The translations under genes and the position numbers were made by a program. Under the pieces are notes generated by a model that made no database searches, had not been told where the DNA came from, and worked only from the letters and a program-made list of their open reading frames with translations. Below are positions 1-13,700 of a stretch of DNA of 64,000 bases, one piece after another. Source of the DNA: Dipteris shenzhenensis. Taxonomy: Eukaryota; Polypodiophyta; Polypodiopsida; Gleicheniales. Each line of letters begins with the position of its first letter. Position 1 is the first letter of the stretch. The stretch lies in assembly GCA_047967505.1 (NCBI GenBank), contig CM106538.1; one strand, given 5' to 3'.

Positions 1-1051
1 TGATCTTTCAAAAACCTTTAAACTCTTGGAAATGGCTCAATAAAGTTTATACTTAACAAGTTTCGAAGAGGAGTTGTTTAGATCTACATGCAATAGAATC
101 TTGAGTATTGTCTCTAGCTAGAAACCTGACACATGTGGTAGCCATATTATCTTGCCAATACTGGGCCTTGCATTCTAGGAATGCTAGTTAAACTATGCTC
201 AGTGCCTGTGTGCATGAAACCTCAATAATCAAGGTATGGACTGTCCACATGACACGATTACCTTGTACATAAACCCAAAACTCAAGATAGAGCCTTGAGA
301 TTTCCTATAACTGGCATCTCATCTCCCGGTGCTCCCTTGTCACCACATCCTTTGTGATTTGGAAACTATCCATCAAGGTTGGCGTGTCCTTGGTTCAAGA
401 TCACTCCATTATTAATTTCACCTTTGAGGCGTGATAGTTCGTGGCAAGGTACATAGCAAAGGAAATGATTCCTCACCTGCAATTATAAGATCCATCTTTT
501 TCAAAGAGGGTGTTCCATAGAAATTTGACCCTAGTCACAGCTGTGACATGCATGGCATAAGCAAGTAAGACATCAGAGTAACCTTAAGTTGGTTGAGACT
601 TAAGGTTCAGGTAGTATAGCCTTGTAAAAGCTTGTTATAGATGTTTGGTTGCAATTTCTCACAGCTCATATAGCCAGTCTATGTAAGTTAGAGCTAGTAA
701 AGTCAATGTAGAGACACTTCAATGTCTAAAAATCATTAGGAGAGTGTCCAAACTCACTCTGATTATTTTGAAGGGCATTTTTCCTCGCATTTTTATGCTG
801 GTTCTTCCATGTTTGAGGCCCTGTCGAAGTTAAGCCTTTCTCATCAAACCAGACCCTTACACAAAAATTTAATACCAAGTTTGCCTTCATGTACAATAAA
901 TTAGTTGCATACTCCGTAAACAAATGTAAATTGCATGTTCAGCTTCAAAAGGCAGTAGAGAATAGTAGTCAACTGTGCCTTAAAACATAATCATACACCA
1001 TAGGTAACTAAGGTATCAATGCTATACACTTCTTTGTTATGTTTTGGGCAG
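1..1051. other. Probable upstream intron of the kinesin-8 gene, no exon recognised
   Basis: The first recognisable kinesin exon begins at 1052 after an acceptor ending in gggcag. I translated this stretch in all frames and found no segment matching the motor domain upstream of the first visible exon, so this is most likely intron. The N-terminal motor exons (P-loop included) should lie left of the window. Confidence 0.5.
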
Positions 1052-1716
1052 GTCAATTCTGCTGACAAGATCTTAGAACTTCTGCATGTTGGGAATAATA
1101 GACGGAAAACAGAAAAGACAGATGCAAATCCCACCTCATCACGGTTCGTTTATTGTGAGATTCATTGCTAGTTAGTTCAACTGCAAGGAGTACAACCAAA
1201 GCTCTCAATGAAAGACATGCTCCTTTTTTTCTGCAGATTTTTTCGTCAATTCTAATTGTTATTGTGTAATCTACAGTTCTCATGCTGTTCTTGAAATTAT
1301 TGTCAAAAAATACTACCGAAATCACCTTGGATCTCAAATTTTGCAAGGGAAAGTGGCATTGGTTGACCTTGCAGGCAGGTTAGTATGGCCTTGACATTGG
1401 TTTGAAAAGCAACGTAGCCTCAACTATGCAAGAGGAGTGATGTGGGCTTGAAGTTGATTGGTTTTCTTTGTTAAGTTGAAAAACTTATGAAATACTTACC
1501 AAACACTGTAGTTTATCAATTTTCGGCAGGGTATTTAAACCAATGATGTCGTGGGATTATCATGTGCAGTGAAAGAGCTTCTGAGGCAAACAGTGCTGGA
1601 CAGAAATTACGAGATGGTGCCAGTATCAACAAGTCCTTATTAGCCTTGGCAAACTGCATAAATGCTTTAGGCAAGCAACAGAAAAAGGGCTTTGCCTATG
1701 TTCCCTACCGCAACAG
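1052..1716 (+). CDS. Kinesin-8 exons for switch I, switch II and the relay-helix region
   Basis: There are three exons. 1052-1143 begins [16 protein letters not shown] and ends inside the Arg codon of SSRSH. 1277-1378 carries [13 protein letters not shown] and VALVDLAGS. 1570-1716 carries [20 protein letters not shown] and ends within the Ser codon of YRNS. Introns are short here (133 and 191 bp). The split Arg and Ser codons rejoin correctly across both introns and into the next exon, which fixes the borders. Confidence 0.93.
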
Positions 1717-4700
1717 GTATGCTTGAAGTGGTTCATTGGAGGAATAGCCTGCTCAAGCAAACTTGGCCTAGAGTTGTTCGCTTTTTAATAGATGCTTTGA
1801 AAGAATTTGCATCATGTAAATGGAAATCCTCAATATGAATTATGGTTTATCATCTGAACCTGGTACAGAGTCTCAATTTGCGTCGGTATTATTTCACCTA
1901 GTCTCAGTGTGGAATCATTGGGATGATGCCCGGAACTAGTCATAGCAATCCGAATGGCGTGTGACAGGTTGATCTGTGGGCATCCCTGTGCCTGGATAAA
2001 TCCATTCTCAGTCAGTTTGAAGGACTGGTCTTTTAAAAAATGCCCATTTGATGGCATGTGGCTGCATTGGGACACTCAAGTTCAGTGTCTGCCAGAGGTT
2101 GTCTCTGATAATACGGTGGATCTCTTGCTGCATCAGACATAGTGAGGGTGCATCTAGGATGTATTCCAACGGAGGGGGGTAATCAATAAGTATGCCTCGA
2201 GATTGACATCATCTAGTGACCCATGCATACCAGCAAATCTCATCTGCATCCACAAGCTGCATAGACAATGAGAGGACCCTCCACAGCAATCTCTGCCTGT
2301 ATGCATAGGTCAGGCCATACTGCCTTACCCCATCAAGTTAATCGATGATCTGAAATAAGATATCTGTTTGCAAGGGATTCGCCTGCAAACTCTACAAGTG
2401 TGATATCATGCGGGCTGCATTTCTTCCTTTGAATCATGGCTGAGAGGTACTCGGTAGGCACACTTATGTCTCATAGACCCTTTGGTGTTTTGTAGACATT
2501 AATGAACTTTCTTTCTTTCTTTCTCCCATTGTACTTTGCCTGGAGCAGTCATGCTAGTATATTCCCCAGCGGGGGTGAGGATTTCAAACGATCTCTATGA
2601 TAAGGAGGAGGTGCACCAAGCCATGTTTGAGATTTGGACAATCAAGGATAGTCTTTCATACGAGGAGTGCACGTAATGGATAGGGGATGCCATTCAGAGG
2701 AGCAATGTAGAGCTTCAGGCGCATGCACTTACCTGCCAACAGGCCCTTAGTGATGGTGAGAAAGATCTCTGAGAAGGGATCAATGCATTGAGAGGTTTAG
2801 GAAGCAGGAGCCAGATTCACCATGGCTAGCAGAACGATATGAGTGTGCTAGATTGGAGCTCCAGGCAGTGGAAGCTAGACATGCCAAGTGATGTGGACTG
2901 AGATAAACATGGACACCACTCCAACGATGGGCGAGATTCACTCAGACCCACAGGAGATGGCCACCTCCTTCTTTAGACATCTATTTCAGGTAGAGGAGGA
3001 CACTCCTCCGGTGGTGGCGGTGAGAGAGAGGTGTGGGGGCACATCCTCCGGTAGTCTCTCCACACATGATGCGACAGTTGGAGGCTCTTTTCACAGACAT
3101 GAGGCCCTGAAAGCCCTTCTAGTGCAGAAATGTGCGAGAAAGGATGGTTTGGATCTGATCCAAATCCCTTTGTGCTTGGCCTTTTAGGATCTCTTTTGAC
3201 TCAAGATAGCCACCTTTGTCTCATTCCTGGGATGGATCTGCTTGATCCGCAAGGGATTAGATAGGACAGATATTTGCCAAGAGTGTGGAAGCTTGGAGAA
3301 TTAGGAAGTGCAGGGTGCTTGTCTTCTAAATTGCTCGTCCACTTCTCCCCCCACGTTCAACAAATAATTTCCATTAATTTTGGAAACTAACCTAAGTATT
3401 TCCTAATCAGATCATTCTAATAACCCAAATCTCATTGAGGCTCCCTATTATTTTGAGTATTTGCCAATGCAGTAATTAAGGATTCACAACAACGCATAAG
3501 GATGGATTTCTAGTCGGTCAATGGTGGCAGGAGTGAACTATCATAATTCCACCTCATGATGCCACAAACCTGTCATTCCCCACCTTGACCATCTGCTAAG
3601 AGTCAACAAAGAGCCTAATCTTTCTGTGCACTGAACATCAATGTGAGCATAAATTACACATGAGACTTTGGAGTAGGCCTAAATGATAGCCATGACAAAG
3701 GGTCTGAAAACGCCTGATGTGTTGCTAGGCATCTTGCTCTGATTATAATTACCGATTATTGTGGAAAATTACCTTTCTAGCTGCCTACATCTCTTGTGTA
3801 AACTCAAACATATACATACTCGGCTTAAAGTATTTTACAGTAAAAAGTTAATAATTCTATTCAAAACAAACTATACAAGAGGTGCGAGAGTGAGAACTCT
3901 ATCCCTAGCCTCTACAATATGAACAAAGAGCCATGCGGGTGGTCTGGAATGCCATGTCATTCTATATGGAGTAAGACAAAAGAACAAGGAACAGTGCAAT
4001 CCTAATGAACGAGCAGCTGCAGATGTCCCAGTGAATCTTTCCCACTGACACTGAATGATGAAAATGATATCTGCCCAAATGGAAGCCAGTATATCAGCTC
4101 CACATACCTTCTATGCACCCGTAACAGATCAAGAAATCTGATGGTATTGTTTCGCCTTAAATCCAATAGACCTTTATAATGTTCATTCTCATGGCAGGGG
4201 TATGGAGGGACTTAATTTCTGAAATGCCCAGAGAGGTAGGTATGGGACTCTTTCTGTGCCTTCTTGAACAAGTAATTATTGAGAAATCTGTTTGTTATTG
4301 CTGTTGCTTGCTTCTCAATAGAATTTTCCCTTCTGACATGCTTTGACAGATTTTTATGAAGGAGATTATAGATATATTATATGCATACACATTCTAGAGC
4401 TCTTCAATTAAATTGTCAAGAAGGATGGTATAACGTCAAGCATGCTTTTCATGTGGTTTGTGGATTCTAAGAGTCATGTTTGGTGTCTTTCCTTGCTGGT
4501 TCTTGATTATGGGTCAATCAGCATGATGAAATGAATGATTTGCAGCAAGTTGACAAGGATCTTAAAGGATGGCTTAAGTGGCAACTCCCGAACAGTCATG
4601 GTTGCTACGGTATCATCTGGTGATGATCAATATCATCATACAGTCAACACACTTAAATATGCAGATAGAGCAAAGGAAATAAAGACCCATGTTCAGGTGC

Positions 4701-7700
4701 TGGTCTTGTTTTCCCAGTCAACAAGTTTTCTGTAGCTGGTGGAAACTTTTCTTATATTGTATGAGCTACGTCTATGCATAATTTTGTTTACTGCAGCTGC
4801 TCTCATGTGTTTCTTTCATGTCAGCAGAAAAACATTGGTACTGTAGATTCCCATATTGCAGATTATCGGCGGATGATTAATAATCTTCAGGTGATCTTTC
4901 CATGCACTTCTTTTTTCAATTGAGATAATGGCTTTGAGAAGTAGATTCATGCTTGATAGCCAATCAGGGAAGTCTGGAGGGCTAGAAATGAACTGAGTTT
5001 GATGGGAATAATTTCTTTGTAAGCTTTTGAAAGCTTTCGCATTTGGTCAAACTGTGGTTCAGACAACTAATTATGTAAATTGCTTGAAATAATGGTATTG
5101 AAGCAAGTCAATTTGTCATACTCACGTTACTCAACAGTGTTCTATGCCGGTTTGGCTAGAATTGAAAGATATTTTTTTTGTAAATTGTATCCTATTGACA
5201 TATCATATCAGTGATGCTATTGCATTCCCCTTACATCAAAACCTTCTCCTATCTGCAGGTTGAAGTTGGTTGCTTGAGGAAGGAATTGGCCGAAAAGGAG
5301 TTTCAGTTGAATGGTCTATCCACAGGGAAAATGCAAGATGATGAACTTTTATGGTTAGATATTCTTAGTCGTGATATCAAAGAAAATGTGGACGAGAGAA
5401 TCAATTTGCAAAAAGCTCTATTTGAGCTTGAAGATAAAAATCTACATAACCACAGTGAGCTACAACACCTGGATGATCTGATTGCAAAGCATCAGGTGAT
5501 CGCTATTTGGACTTTTGCCACCTTGCATGGCTGTGGCAGTGTATCTTTACTTTTACATTTTATGTTTCATTTCGTTTACAAGAAGCTGGTTGTAGAACAT
5601 CTGTTAAAGGTTTTGTCTTGTAATATAGTGTGCCTTGCATAAATATTCGGTTTAACAAAATACCCACATAAGGCAGCAAGGCCTCTCCACGATCTCATAC
5701 TAGAGTCATACATACATGGGACAGTCTCGCTAGCTACGCCTATCAAGATGGTGAGTATCATCCAGGCATAATGACTTTCTAAGGCACTTGACCATCTACT
5801 ATGCATATTATAGTTTTGCTTAAGGGCGACTTTCAACTAACTCTCATAGATCATGTATGGAGGAGCTGCTCGGTGAGCTCCCCCCCTCTCCCTGCGGCGG
5901 CCTGTTTGCTCTCCCGCTGCCCGCCCTGCCTCCTTGCCTCGCCCTTGCCCTCGCTCCGCCTTGCCCCTCCTCCCTCTCCGCTCTGCCCTGCCTCCCCTGC
6001 TCGACCTCCGCCCTCAGCCCTGCCTTCTCCCCCGCCTCCCCTTGCTTCCATCTCCCCCGCTCCACCTCCGCCCTCCTCCCTGCTTTCTCCCCCGCTCCAC
6101 CTCCACCCCCCCGCCCGCTGCCTTCCCCGCTTCACCCCCCCCTTGCTGCTCCCCCCCCCCCCTCCTTCCACCTCCTCGCCTCCCCTCCTTGCCACCTCGC
6201 ACCTCTTCCCGCCCTTTTGCCCTCCCGCCAGCGCGCCCCCCCCCCCGGGCGCCATTCCGCCTCCTCCCACTTTCTTCTCCTCTTCTCTCGCCTCTCCTGC
6301 CTCCTTCCATTTCTTCATTTCTTCCTCCTTCTCCTCCCCTTGCTCCCTCCTTCCTCCCCTGCCCTCTCCTTCTCTCTCCTCCGCCTCTCCGCTTCGTCCC
6401 TTTTTCATTTGCCTCCCTGCAGTGGGAGCATTCGTGTTTGTTATGGTCAAAGAAAATCTTGGTGGTGACCTTTGGTCTAGGCAGAGGGGCTCTATGGCAG
6501 CACCCTCAACTCCCACAGCTGTTAAGGTTCTTCTTTCCCTAGCGGACAAGCAACAGGTACAGCAGGCAGTCCAGTCCCTCCAGGATAAGGCGCTTGTGGG
6601 TAGAATTGTGGGCCTCACGCCTACACGAAGACAGGTGCGAGAGTGGATTCAGGTGAGCTTGACATTAGAGGGCAACCACATCCAAGAGGTCACCATCTAT
6701 GGACGAGGTGTTTTCTTCATCCAGTTGAGCTGCCCTGACACCGCCTCGACACTTGTGGAGTAGAGCCCCATTCTCCTTGGCCCGCACCTTGTCTACCTCT
6801 TTCCTTGGTATCATGGGTTTACAGTGGAGGACATGGATACGACACACCATGTTCCACGGTTTTCGGTTACACTCCGCTTCCCAGGGCTCCCCAAGGAGTA
6901 TCGAGCCATCCTCCCTTCCATTGGTCGGGCATTTGACACAGTGCTCGAGTCCCTGCCAAAGACGGCCACCTCCATCCTCGTCCTAGCAGATGATGGAGTC
7001 CCCAGGATCAGACTGGTGGTGGAGAGCGCGGAGTCCCTCCCAGAGCTGATCCTTCTCGAGACCCTGGAAGGGGGCACACTTCGGTAGAGGGTGGAGATCT
7101 CTGGGCTACCAGGCCAGTGTCTTCGTTGCAGACAGATGGGTCACCTCGCTAGAGATTGCCCCCGTGGCCACCCTCGTGCGCCTCCCCCCCTCCTCCACAG
7201 AGTAGGCAGAGTCAGCAGGCCCGAGTTCAGCGCCCTCTCAGGCAAGAGCAGTAGGAGTCTCAGACTCCATGGGTTATCCCCTTAGAAGGGAATCTGACAT
7301 AGGTTAAAAAGAAAAAGAAACCAAGCAAGTAGGCACGCAAACGCTGCAGACAGAGTGCCAACCGCAGAGAGAGGGACAGGGTTGACCGAGAGGCCTCGAA
7401 AGAGAAACAACAGGAGTCACCTCCCCCAGCAGCAGAGGCCATTGTCCATCCAGTCGATCCCCTAGCTTCGGAAGTTTAGCCTCGGCACCCACCCTTGCAG
7501 CAGCAGAGAGCCCCAGGACCTCCAGATGCGGCGATGGCAGAAGCCGCAGACGCTAGCCCGACGAGGGCCGTGAAGGAGCCGATCCAGAGTCCCGACGAGC
7601 CTGATCAGCAGGGGGGCCTGTGGTCGCCCTTTTCCCTCCTCCTTCCCCTAGACCCCTCCCCTTTCTCCTCTTTACTTCCCCCTCCCTCCCCAGGGTTCCC

Positions 7701-10700
7701 CCACCCCCTCCCCCCCCCTCAGCCCCCCCTTCTATGGTCACCCTCATTACTTGCCCCTCGCCCTCTATCCCCCGTGTCCCTACCTCTCACTCTCCCGTCG
7801 CCCCCCTCCGCTTCAGTAGCAGCCTCTTCCACTTCGACACCCTTGCCATCAGGCAAGGGAACGACGACGCCCCCTTTTGATTCCTCATCGCAACAGCAGG
7901 TCTGCTCAGAGAAGGATACTGAGGGACGAGGCTCGTCTTCCCGGCCAGCAGCTCCCAACTTCTAGCCTGGGCGTCCCTTACAGCGGGACTTCACTATCTA
8001 GAGATTCCGGACTCATACCCTCTACCATTGGAGGTCACGCTCATGGTCCTTCCGTCCTGAAAGGGGGGTTTGATGAGTGCAGTGGGATCTCAGACACACC
8101 CCGTTTGGAGATTTTCGTTTGCCTCCACAGCGTTGGAGAAGTGGTCCCCGGAGGTGTTTGATGCTATTTTGGGTAATCAGATTATGCTCATGATGGACGA
8201 GTGGATGGGACCATAGGGTCTAGATCTTTGGTACGCCCATGGTGCGGAGGTGAACTTTCAGCTGAGCTTCACACGCGAGGAGCCGGTGTGTGGTTTGGCG
8301 ACATGAGTTATCAGATTGCCGATGGAGACAAAGGTGGAGCAGGCACACTTATGGCCCCTCCAGACGTGCGCCGAGTTGTTTGGGGTGGAAGCCTCCTTCA
8401 TGATGAAGTGGGCATGGAAGGTCGGTATTGAGCCGGTATCCACCCTAGAACGACGCTGCATAGACACTGACTACTCGCCCTCCAAACCCCCGGCAAAATC
8501 ACACAAGGCAGTCTTTCTAGGACAGGCACCCACTCACAGGAGACCTTGTTCCCGACTCCCTCATCCTCATGAGTTGGACCGTAGTGAGCTACAAAGCACA
8601 CGGGCTCCACGACCGTGTTTGTAGTCAGCTGCAGTACCTGATGCTTCTGTAGGAGTTGCAGAGGGCAGTGGCAGGGCGAGTAGTGGATATCCTTATGATT
8701 CAGGAGCACATGTTTTCAGCAGAAGACATTAGACGACGCCATCACCTTCTCCCAAGGGAGAGGTCCAGAGGAGTGGTCTCCCACAGTAGGACGGAGCGGA
8801 GGGGTTTGCATCTCAGTCTCACAGACTTTGGCTTCAGAGGTCTACGATTAGGGTGAGCTCATTCCAGGACGGGCAGTTTGGATGGGAGTTCGGACGGGAG
8901 AGTCCAGGATTGGAATCCTGAACGTGTATGCCCCAGCGTGTAGATAGCATCGCCCGGCCTTTTGGAGGAGGCTGTCAGAGTGTCTTTTTTGGATGTTGGC
9001 TCGTGGATTGTTGGAGGGGACTTCAACAACCTGGAGTTTGGGAAAGACAAGCAGGGCAGCGCCTCGTTCTCAGAGATGCCAGCAGCAGAGCGTAGTACGT
9101 GGGAGCAGTTTATTTTCATGATCAGTGGCAAAGACCCGTGGAGAGAGCTAGAGTTCAGCAGGACTCCTGGCAGCCTTCTCTTGTCCTTTGGATAGAGGAG
9201 ACACGATGGATTTCTCGAGAGATTAGACCGCTTCTATGTTGGGGACTGGGCATTACACAGAGGCAGTTCTACCGGGATTCTGGCAGGTACCATGATGTCT
9301 GACCACTCTCCAGTGGTACTTCACTTGGATCAGCCCCGCCGAGGTCTCCCCCAGAAGGGGGTTTGCATTCCAGAGGACCTCTTGTAGGACGAGGAGATTT
9401 AGCAGGTTATGGTAGAGATCTGGGAGCACTTAGAGATGGCACCAAGTGAGGGCTGGGCTATGCGGATGGCCGATGCGATTTAGAGGAGCAATGTGGAGCT
9501 GCAGGCTCACGCCCTTAGGCAGAGGAGGACCCTTCAGGAGCGAGAGCGGGCTTTGAGGAGAGACCTCGCCTCCATCGAGAGGCTCGGGGAGCAGGACTTA
9601 GTATCTCAGTGGCTTAGTGACAGATTGGAGAGTGCTCGTCTCGAGCTTCAGGACACAGAGCTGCGGCGGGCTGAGTTCTCCTACCATTCCTCCCGGGCCC
9701 GATGGGTACAGCAGGGGGACAGGATGACGAAGCAGCAGTTCTTTCAGAACACTGGGCCCCGATCGACCGGCACACAGCTACAGCGTCTTCGGGACTCGCA
9801 GGGCATCATGCACACTGACCCGCAGGAGATTCTTGACATGACCACTGAATTTTATAGCCCGCTCTTTTAGACAGAGAGGATGACCCCAGCTGGTCTTGTG
9901 GCCCGAGAGCTAGTTTGGGATCATGTTTCGACAGTAGTCTCGCGGGACTTATGTAGCAGACTTGAGGAGCCTTTCATAGATGAGGAGCTCTGGGAAGCCC
10001 TCAAGGCTCTCCCGACCCAGAAGTGCCCGGGGGAGGATGGCTTGACTCCGGCCTTCTTTCGGAACTTTTGGGAGATTATCTCTACCCCTTTCCATTTAGC
10101 TTGCCAGGAGATTTTCGACATAGGTCTTCTCCCTCAGTCCTTGTGTAGGGGGTGGATCTGTTTGATCCCGAAAGGGGGAGATAGGTTAGATATTCGATAG
10201 TGGAGGCCGATCACTCTGCTTGATACTGCATACAAGATCCTCGCCAAGGTCTTGAGTTTGCGGTTATGGCCTCATCTTATCGACATCATCCATGACACAC
10301 AGACTGGGTTTGTCCAGGAGCGCAGCATCCTGGACAACATCTTCACGTTCTGGGAGGCAGTGGATTGGTCCAGGGAGGAGTCACAGCCACTGGCCATCCT
10401 TCTCTTGGACTTTGAGAAGGCCTACGACAGGGTGGGGTGGTCTTTCCTGGAGGGCACTATGAATTGATTGGGTTTCTTAGACAGATGGGTCAGAGGAGTT
10501 TCAGCGTTATACGCAGGGAGCTCTAGTCAGATGATTATCGCCAGGGCTGCCTACTAGCTCCCTTCCTCTTCCTGTTTGTAGCGGAGGCTCTGGGCTACTA
10601 TTTGAGATCACAGGTGGTGGGTCTCATAGGGTTGAGGCTCCCAATCAGGCAGGAGGAGGAGCTCCTTGACTCGGAGTTTGCAGATGACACAGCCTTGTAT

Positions 10701-13700
10701 GTTGAGGGCACCATAGCGAGTTTAGAGAGAGTCAGAGGCGCCTTGGCTATCTATTGTGAGGCCTTGGGGACACCGATCAACTGGACGAAATCCATAGGCT
10801 TCTTCACGGGCTTTGAGGAGACACAGGAGATCCGTGAGTGGGGGAGTGACTTTGGTTTCAAATGGATACTGTGGGGCCAGACAGTGAGATACCTCGGATG
10901 CCACGTGGGTATTGACTTACAAAGAGGGCTTCTGAGGAACACCCCACGTATTGGGGGACAGTGGCAGCCTTCACATAGATGGATCTTTTTAGAGGCCCCC
11001 CTTACGGGGAAGGGCTCCCCCTCATGAGGAGTCTTCACAAGGTTTGGCAGAGACTAGCAGGGGGTCTCATCTGTGCTCCGCCTAGATGCAGAGAGGAGTT
11101 CGAGCGTCAGTCCCTTATGTGGCACCGAGAGGTCAGAGATCAAGAGGGACGTATGCTTGGGCAACGGACTCATATTGGTTGGGCACAGTGGGATAGTGGT
11201 CCAGCAGGGTCTTTTGGTCGTTGGAGTAGACTACCTATGGAGGCAGAGGCGAGGCTTGACGCCCTAGCACATCTGAGAGGGGTAGGGTAGTAGATGGACA
11301 AGATCGACCTAGCCATTCTTGAGTCCTGGTGGGAAGGACTTTACATTTGGAGAGAGCAGCAGATGGCTAGGGCATTTTTCCCGTACTGGTGTTCCCTTGA
11401 GGATTTTGATGCAGCGCGGCAGCACCCACCCCAGCTTCTTCCGTGTAGGACCTGGAGGCCTACTGCAGCCCCTCATTGGGAGTGACCCTGAGATGGATGG
11501 GAGTCTTGATGGGATACACTGGCAGATGATCAGAGTCGTAGGACGCTTGGGGAAGGAGTGGCACATCGATCCTCCCAGTATCTCGGAGCAGGACGCCTCG
11601 GGCTATGGGAGGGTAGACCCCTGAGGGAGGTCCATTGGGACCCGGGGGAGTGGTTTTGGCCCTCCAGGGGTGGCCTAGCTGAGATGATAGATGAGGTGCC
11701 TTTCTTTTCCTACACCACAGGGATTGGCAGGAGACTTCAGATGGACTCGTCGAGATGGACTCCCTCGAGGGAGAGACACTGGGAGCCCTGAGAGTGCCCC
11801 GGGATGTTCGCTCCAGGTTTTGGATGCGGTTGTGGTCGAGCTTGCGGCCGAGGAAGATTTCTTACTTCTTTTGGTTGGCAACCCACGGAGGCTTGCCCAT
11901 CGGCCCGTGGTTGGAGCAGATGCGAGTGGAGGGACAGTGCCATTGTTGCTCAGATGGTGTCCTGGAGACTGTCCCACACTGCGTATGGAGCTGTCGTAGC
12001 ACATCGAGGATCTGGATGAGAGCCCTCAGGATCATGACACACATGCAGCGTCTTCACAGAGACTATACCTGGGGGATGGTGGCTTGGTTGACAGAGGGAG
12101 GACATGCGTTCCAGATTGATGAGATCTCCCCAACCTAGTGGACACAGGGTTAGAGCATTCAGAGGATTGCCCCCTAACGCCCTAGCTTGTCCTTCACCTA
12201 GGGAAGATAGTGTTTGGGAGGTGGTAGCCAGCATCACGGCTTGGAACATTTGGGTGGCTGCAGTCTTGTGATGGGAGAGCACCCGGTTTCACCCTCGGCT
12301 ACCTTGGTTGCCATTTGGCAGGATATCATTTACACTCTACGGTCCACCTAGGAGTGTGGGACTCCAGGCTTCAGGGTGACTATTGAGAGGCATGCTCGTT
12401 TATGCAAGGCTTGGCCTGCAGGTGTTTTCTACATCTTCTCTCCGCGAGGGATTCGCTGGCTGTATAGTCCCCCTACTTGGCTGTAGCCCCAATTCCCGAG
12501 ATCCCCTAGGCAATGAGCTGGGCTTCTCTGGAACAGGCCGGTTTTTCTTTCAGCCTTTTCCTGTTTTTCATACTCAGCACCTTCGGGGCTGTTGTCTTGT
12601 ATGAAATCTTTCAAACATTAATAGAAGGTTCCTTTCTTTGAAAAAAAAGAAAAAAACTCTCATATATTATGGATGGTAGATACAGATAGAGAATACAAAA
12701 ATATTTTCGTGTCGTCATTATATGGTCATTTTTTATAACATTTCAAAATGATATTCATTTCGTAGCCTGGTTCTTTCTCCCAAAGAGAAAAACATTCTAT
12801 TAATGCTTGAGAGAAAACCAACCATTTAAATCAGCTATCCATGTGGCGTTGAATCGTGATCATGGAAGAACGTAAAGTGTTGTGTGTTGTCCAGCCCAAC
12901 TCACTACCTAGGGAATCTCAGAAACAAGGTGGGGGCTATACAACTAATGCCTCAATATCCATGAATTAAGCAACTGATAGCAAATTTCTCTTGATTTGTG
13001 GAACATACAGCACATTAGATAGTTTCTTAACATCTCCATTTACAAAAACAAATGAAACCATACCTGTACCCTCAGCAAGACATTTTGCATTATTACCAAT
13101 CGTCACGGTGATGGGTTCCTGTAGAGGCTGCATGGAACAATATAAACAACCATGCCCTTTGCACGATCCAAGGGACTAGATCGAGAACAGGAAGGGAGGC
13201 ATGTTAACTATATTAGTTGGCAATGTCATTTAATGGATAGTGGTAAGTCCATAGAGCTAGGATTGTACCTTGGAGCTAAATAGGCCCAAGATGATTGTAA
13301 AAGAATGAGGAAAGAGAGTAGTATAAAGAGAATAGGGTTGGCCCTTCCTTCAAAAGGTGGCAAGTATAAAAGGCCAAATGGTTGATTTTGGTCTTCAATT
13401 GTTGGTTGCACATATTGGAATACAAGCTCTCTTTCTCCTCTATGGAGTTGTCTCTTGTGCTCTCATAGTGCCTTTCGTGAATGCCATGTTCTCTTCTCCT
13501 CTTCCTTTCTTCTCCCCCTCTCCCTTCTCCATTCCCCTCTCCTCTCCGTCGATCGCAACAAGCCGGGAGTCGCTAGAGTGACACTAGTTGACGGCATTTG
13601 CATGCATTGCTCTCAACCCAAAGTACCTTGGAGGCGTGCTCCATCGACGTACCTACAAAATCCTCACGACATGTGAGTCACCGCCAGACTACACATTGAG

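Larger units (their letters stand above)
5800..12655 (+). mobile_element. Near full-length plant L1-type LINE, inactivated
   Basis: In order it has a CT-rich 5' part, ORF1 with a CCHC zinc knuckle, a proline-rich linker, and ORF2 with AP endonuclease, reverse transcriptase and a C-terminal Cys/His domain. It ends in an A-rich tail (12638-12652, mostly a with two g). It is in the same orientation as the kinesin gene whose intron it occupies. I could not define target-site duplications, so the 5' boundary is approximate. Many single-base TAG stops and a few small deletions inactivate it; otherwise the frames are long and alignable, suggesting moderate age. Confidence 0.88.

Noticed and set aside
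120-240. A possible extra kinesin exon ending …ataatcaag before a gtatgg donor
   Set aside because: The upstream frame (…CVHETSIIK) shows no similarity to the motor segment expected before [10 protein letters not shown].
5801-6618. Long Pro/Ser- or Gly/Glu/Arg-rich open frames on both strands
   Set aside because: They are products of the C/T-rich tract, open in several frames at once, with no domain. Only the part after about 6463 fits LINE ORF1.
6761-10467. TAG read as glutamine (recoded genetic code) because stops replace Gln so regularly
   Set aside because: The kinesin and eIF1 genes use standard stops and plant nuclear genes do not recode TAG. TGA and TAA also occur in the pseudogenes, and frameshifts are present. 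Methylcytosine deamination explains the pattern better.
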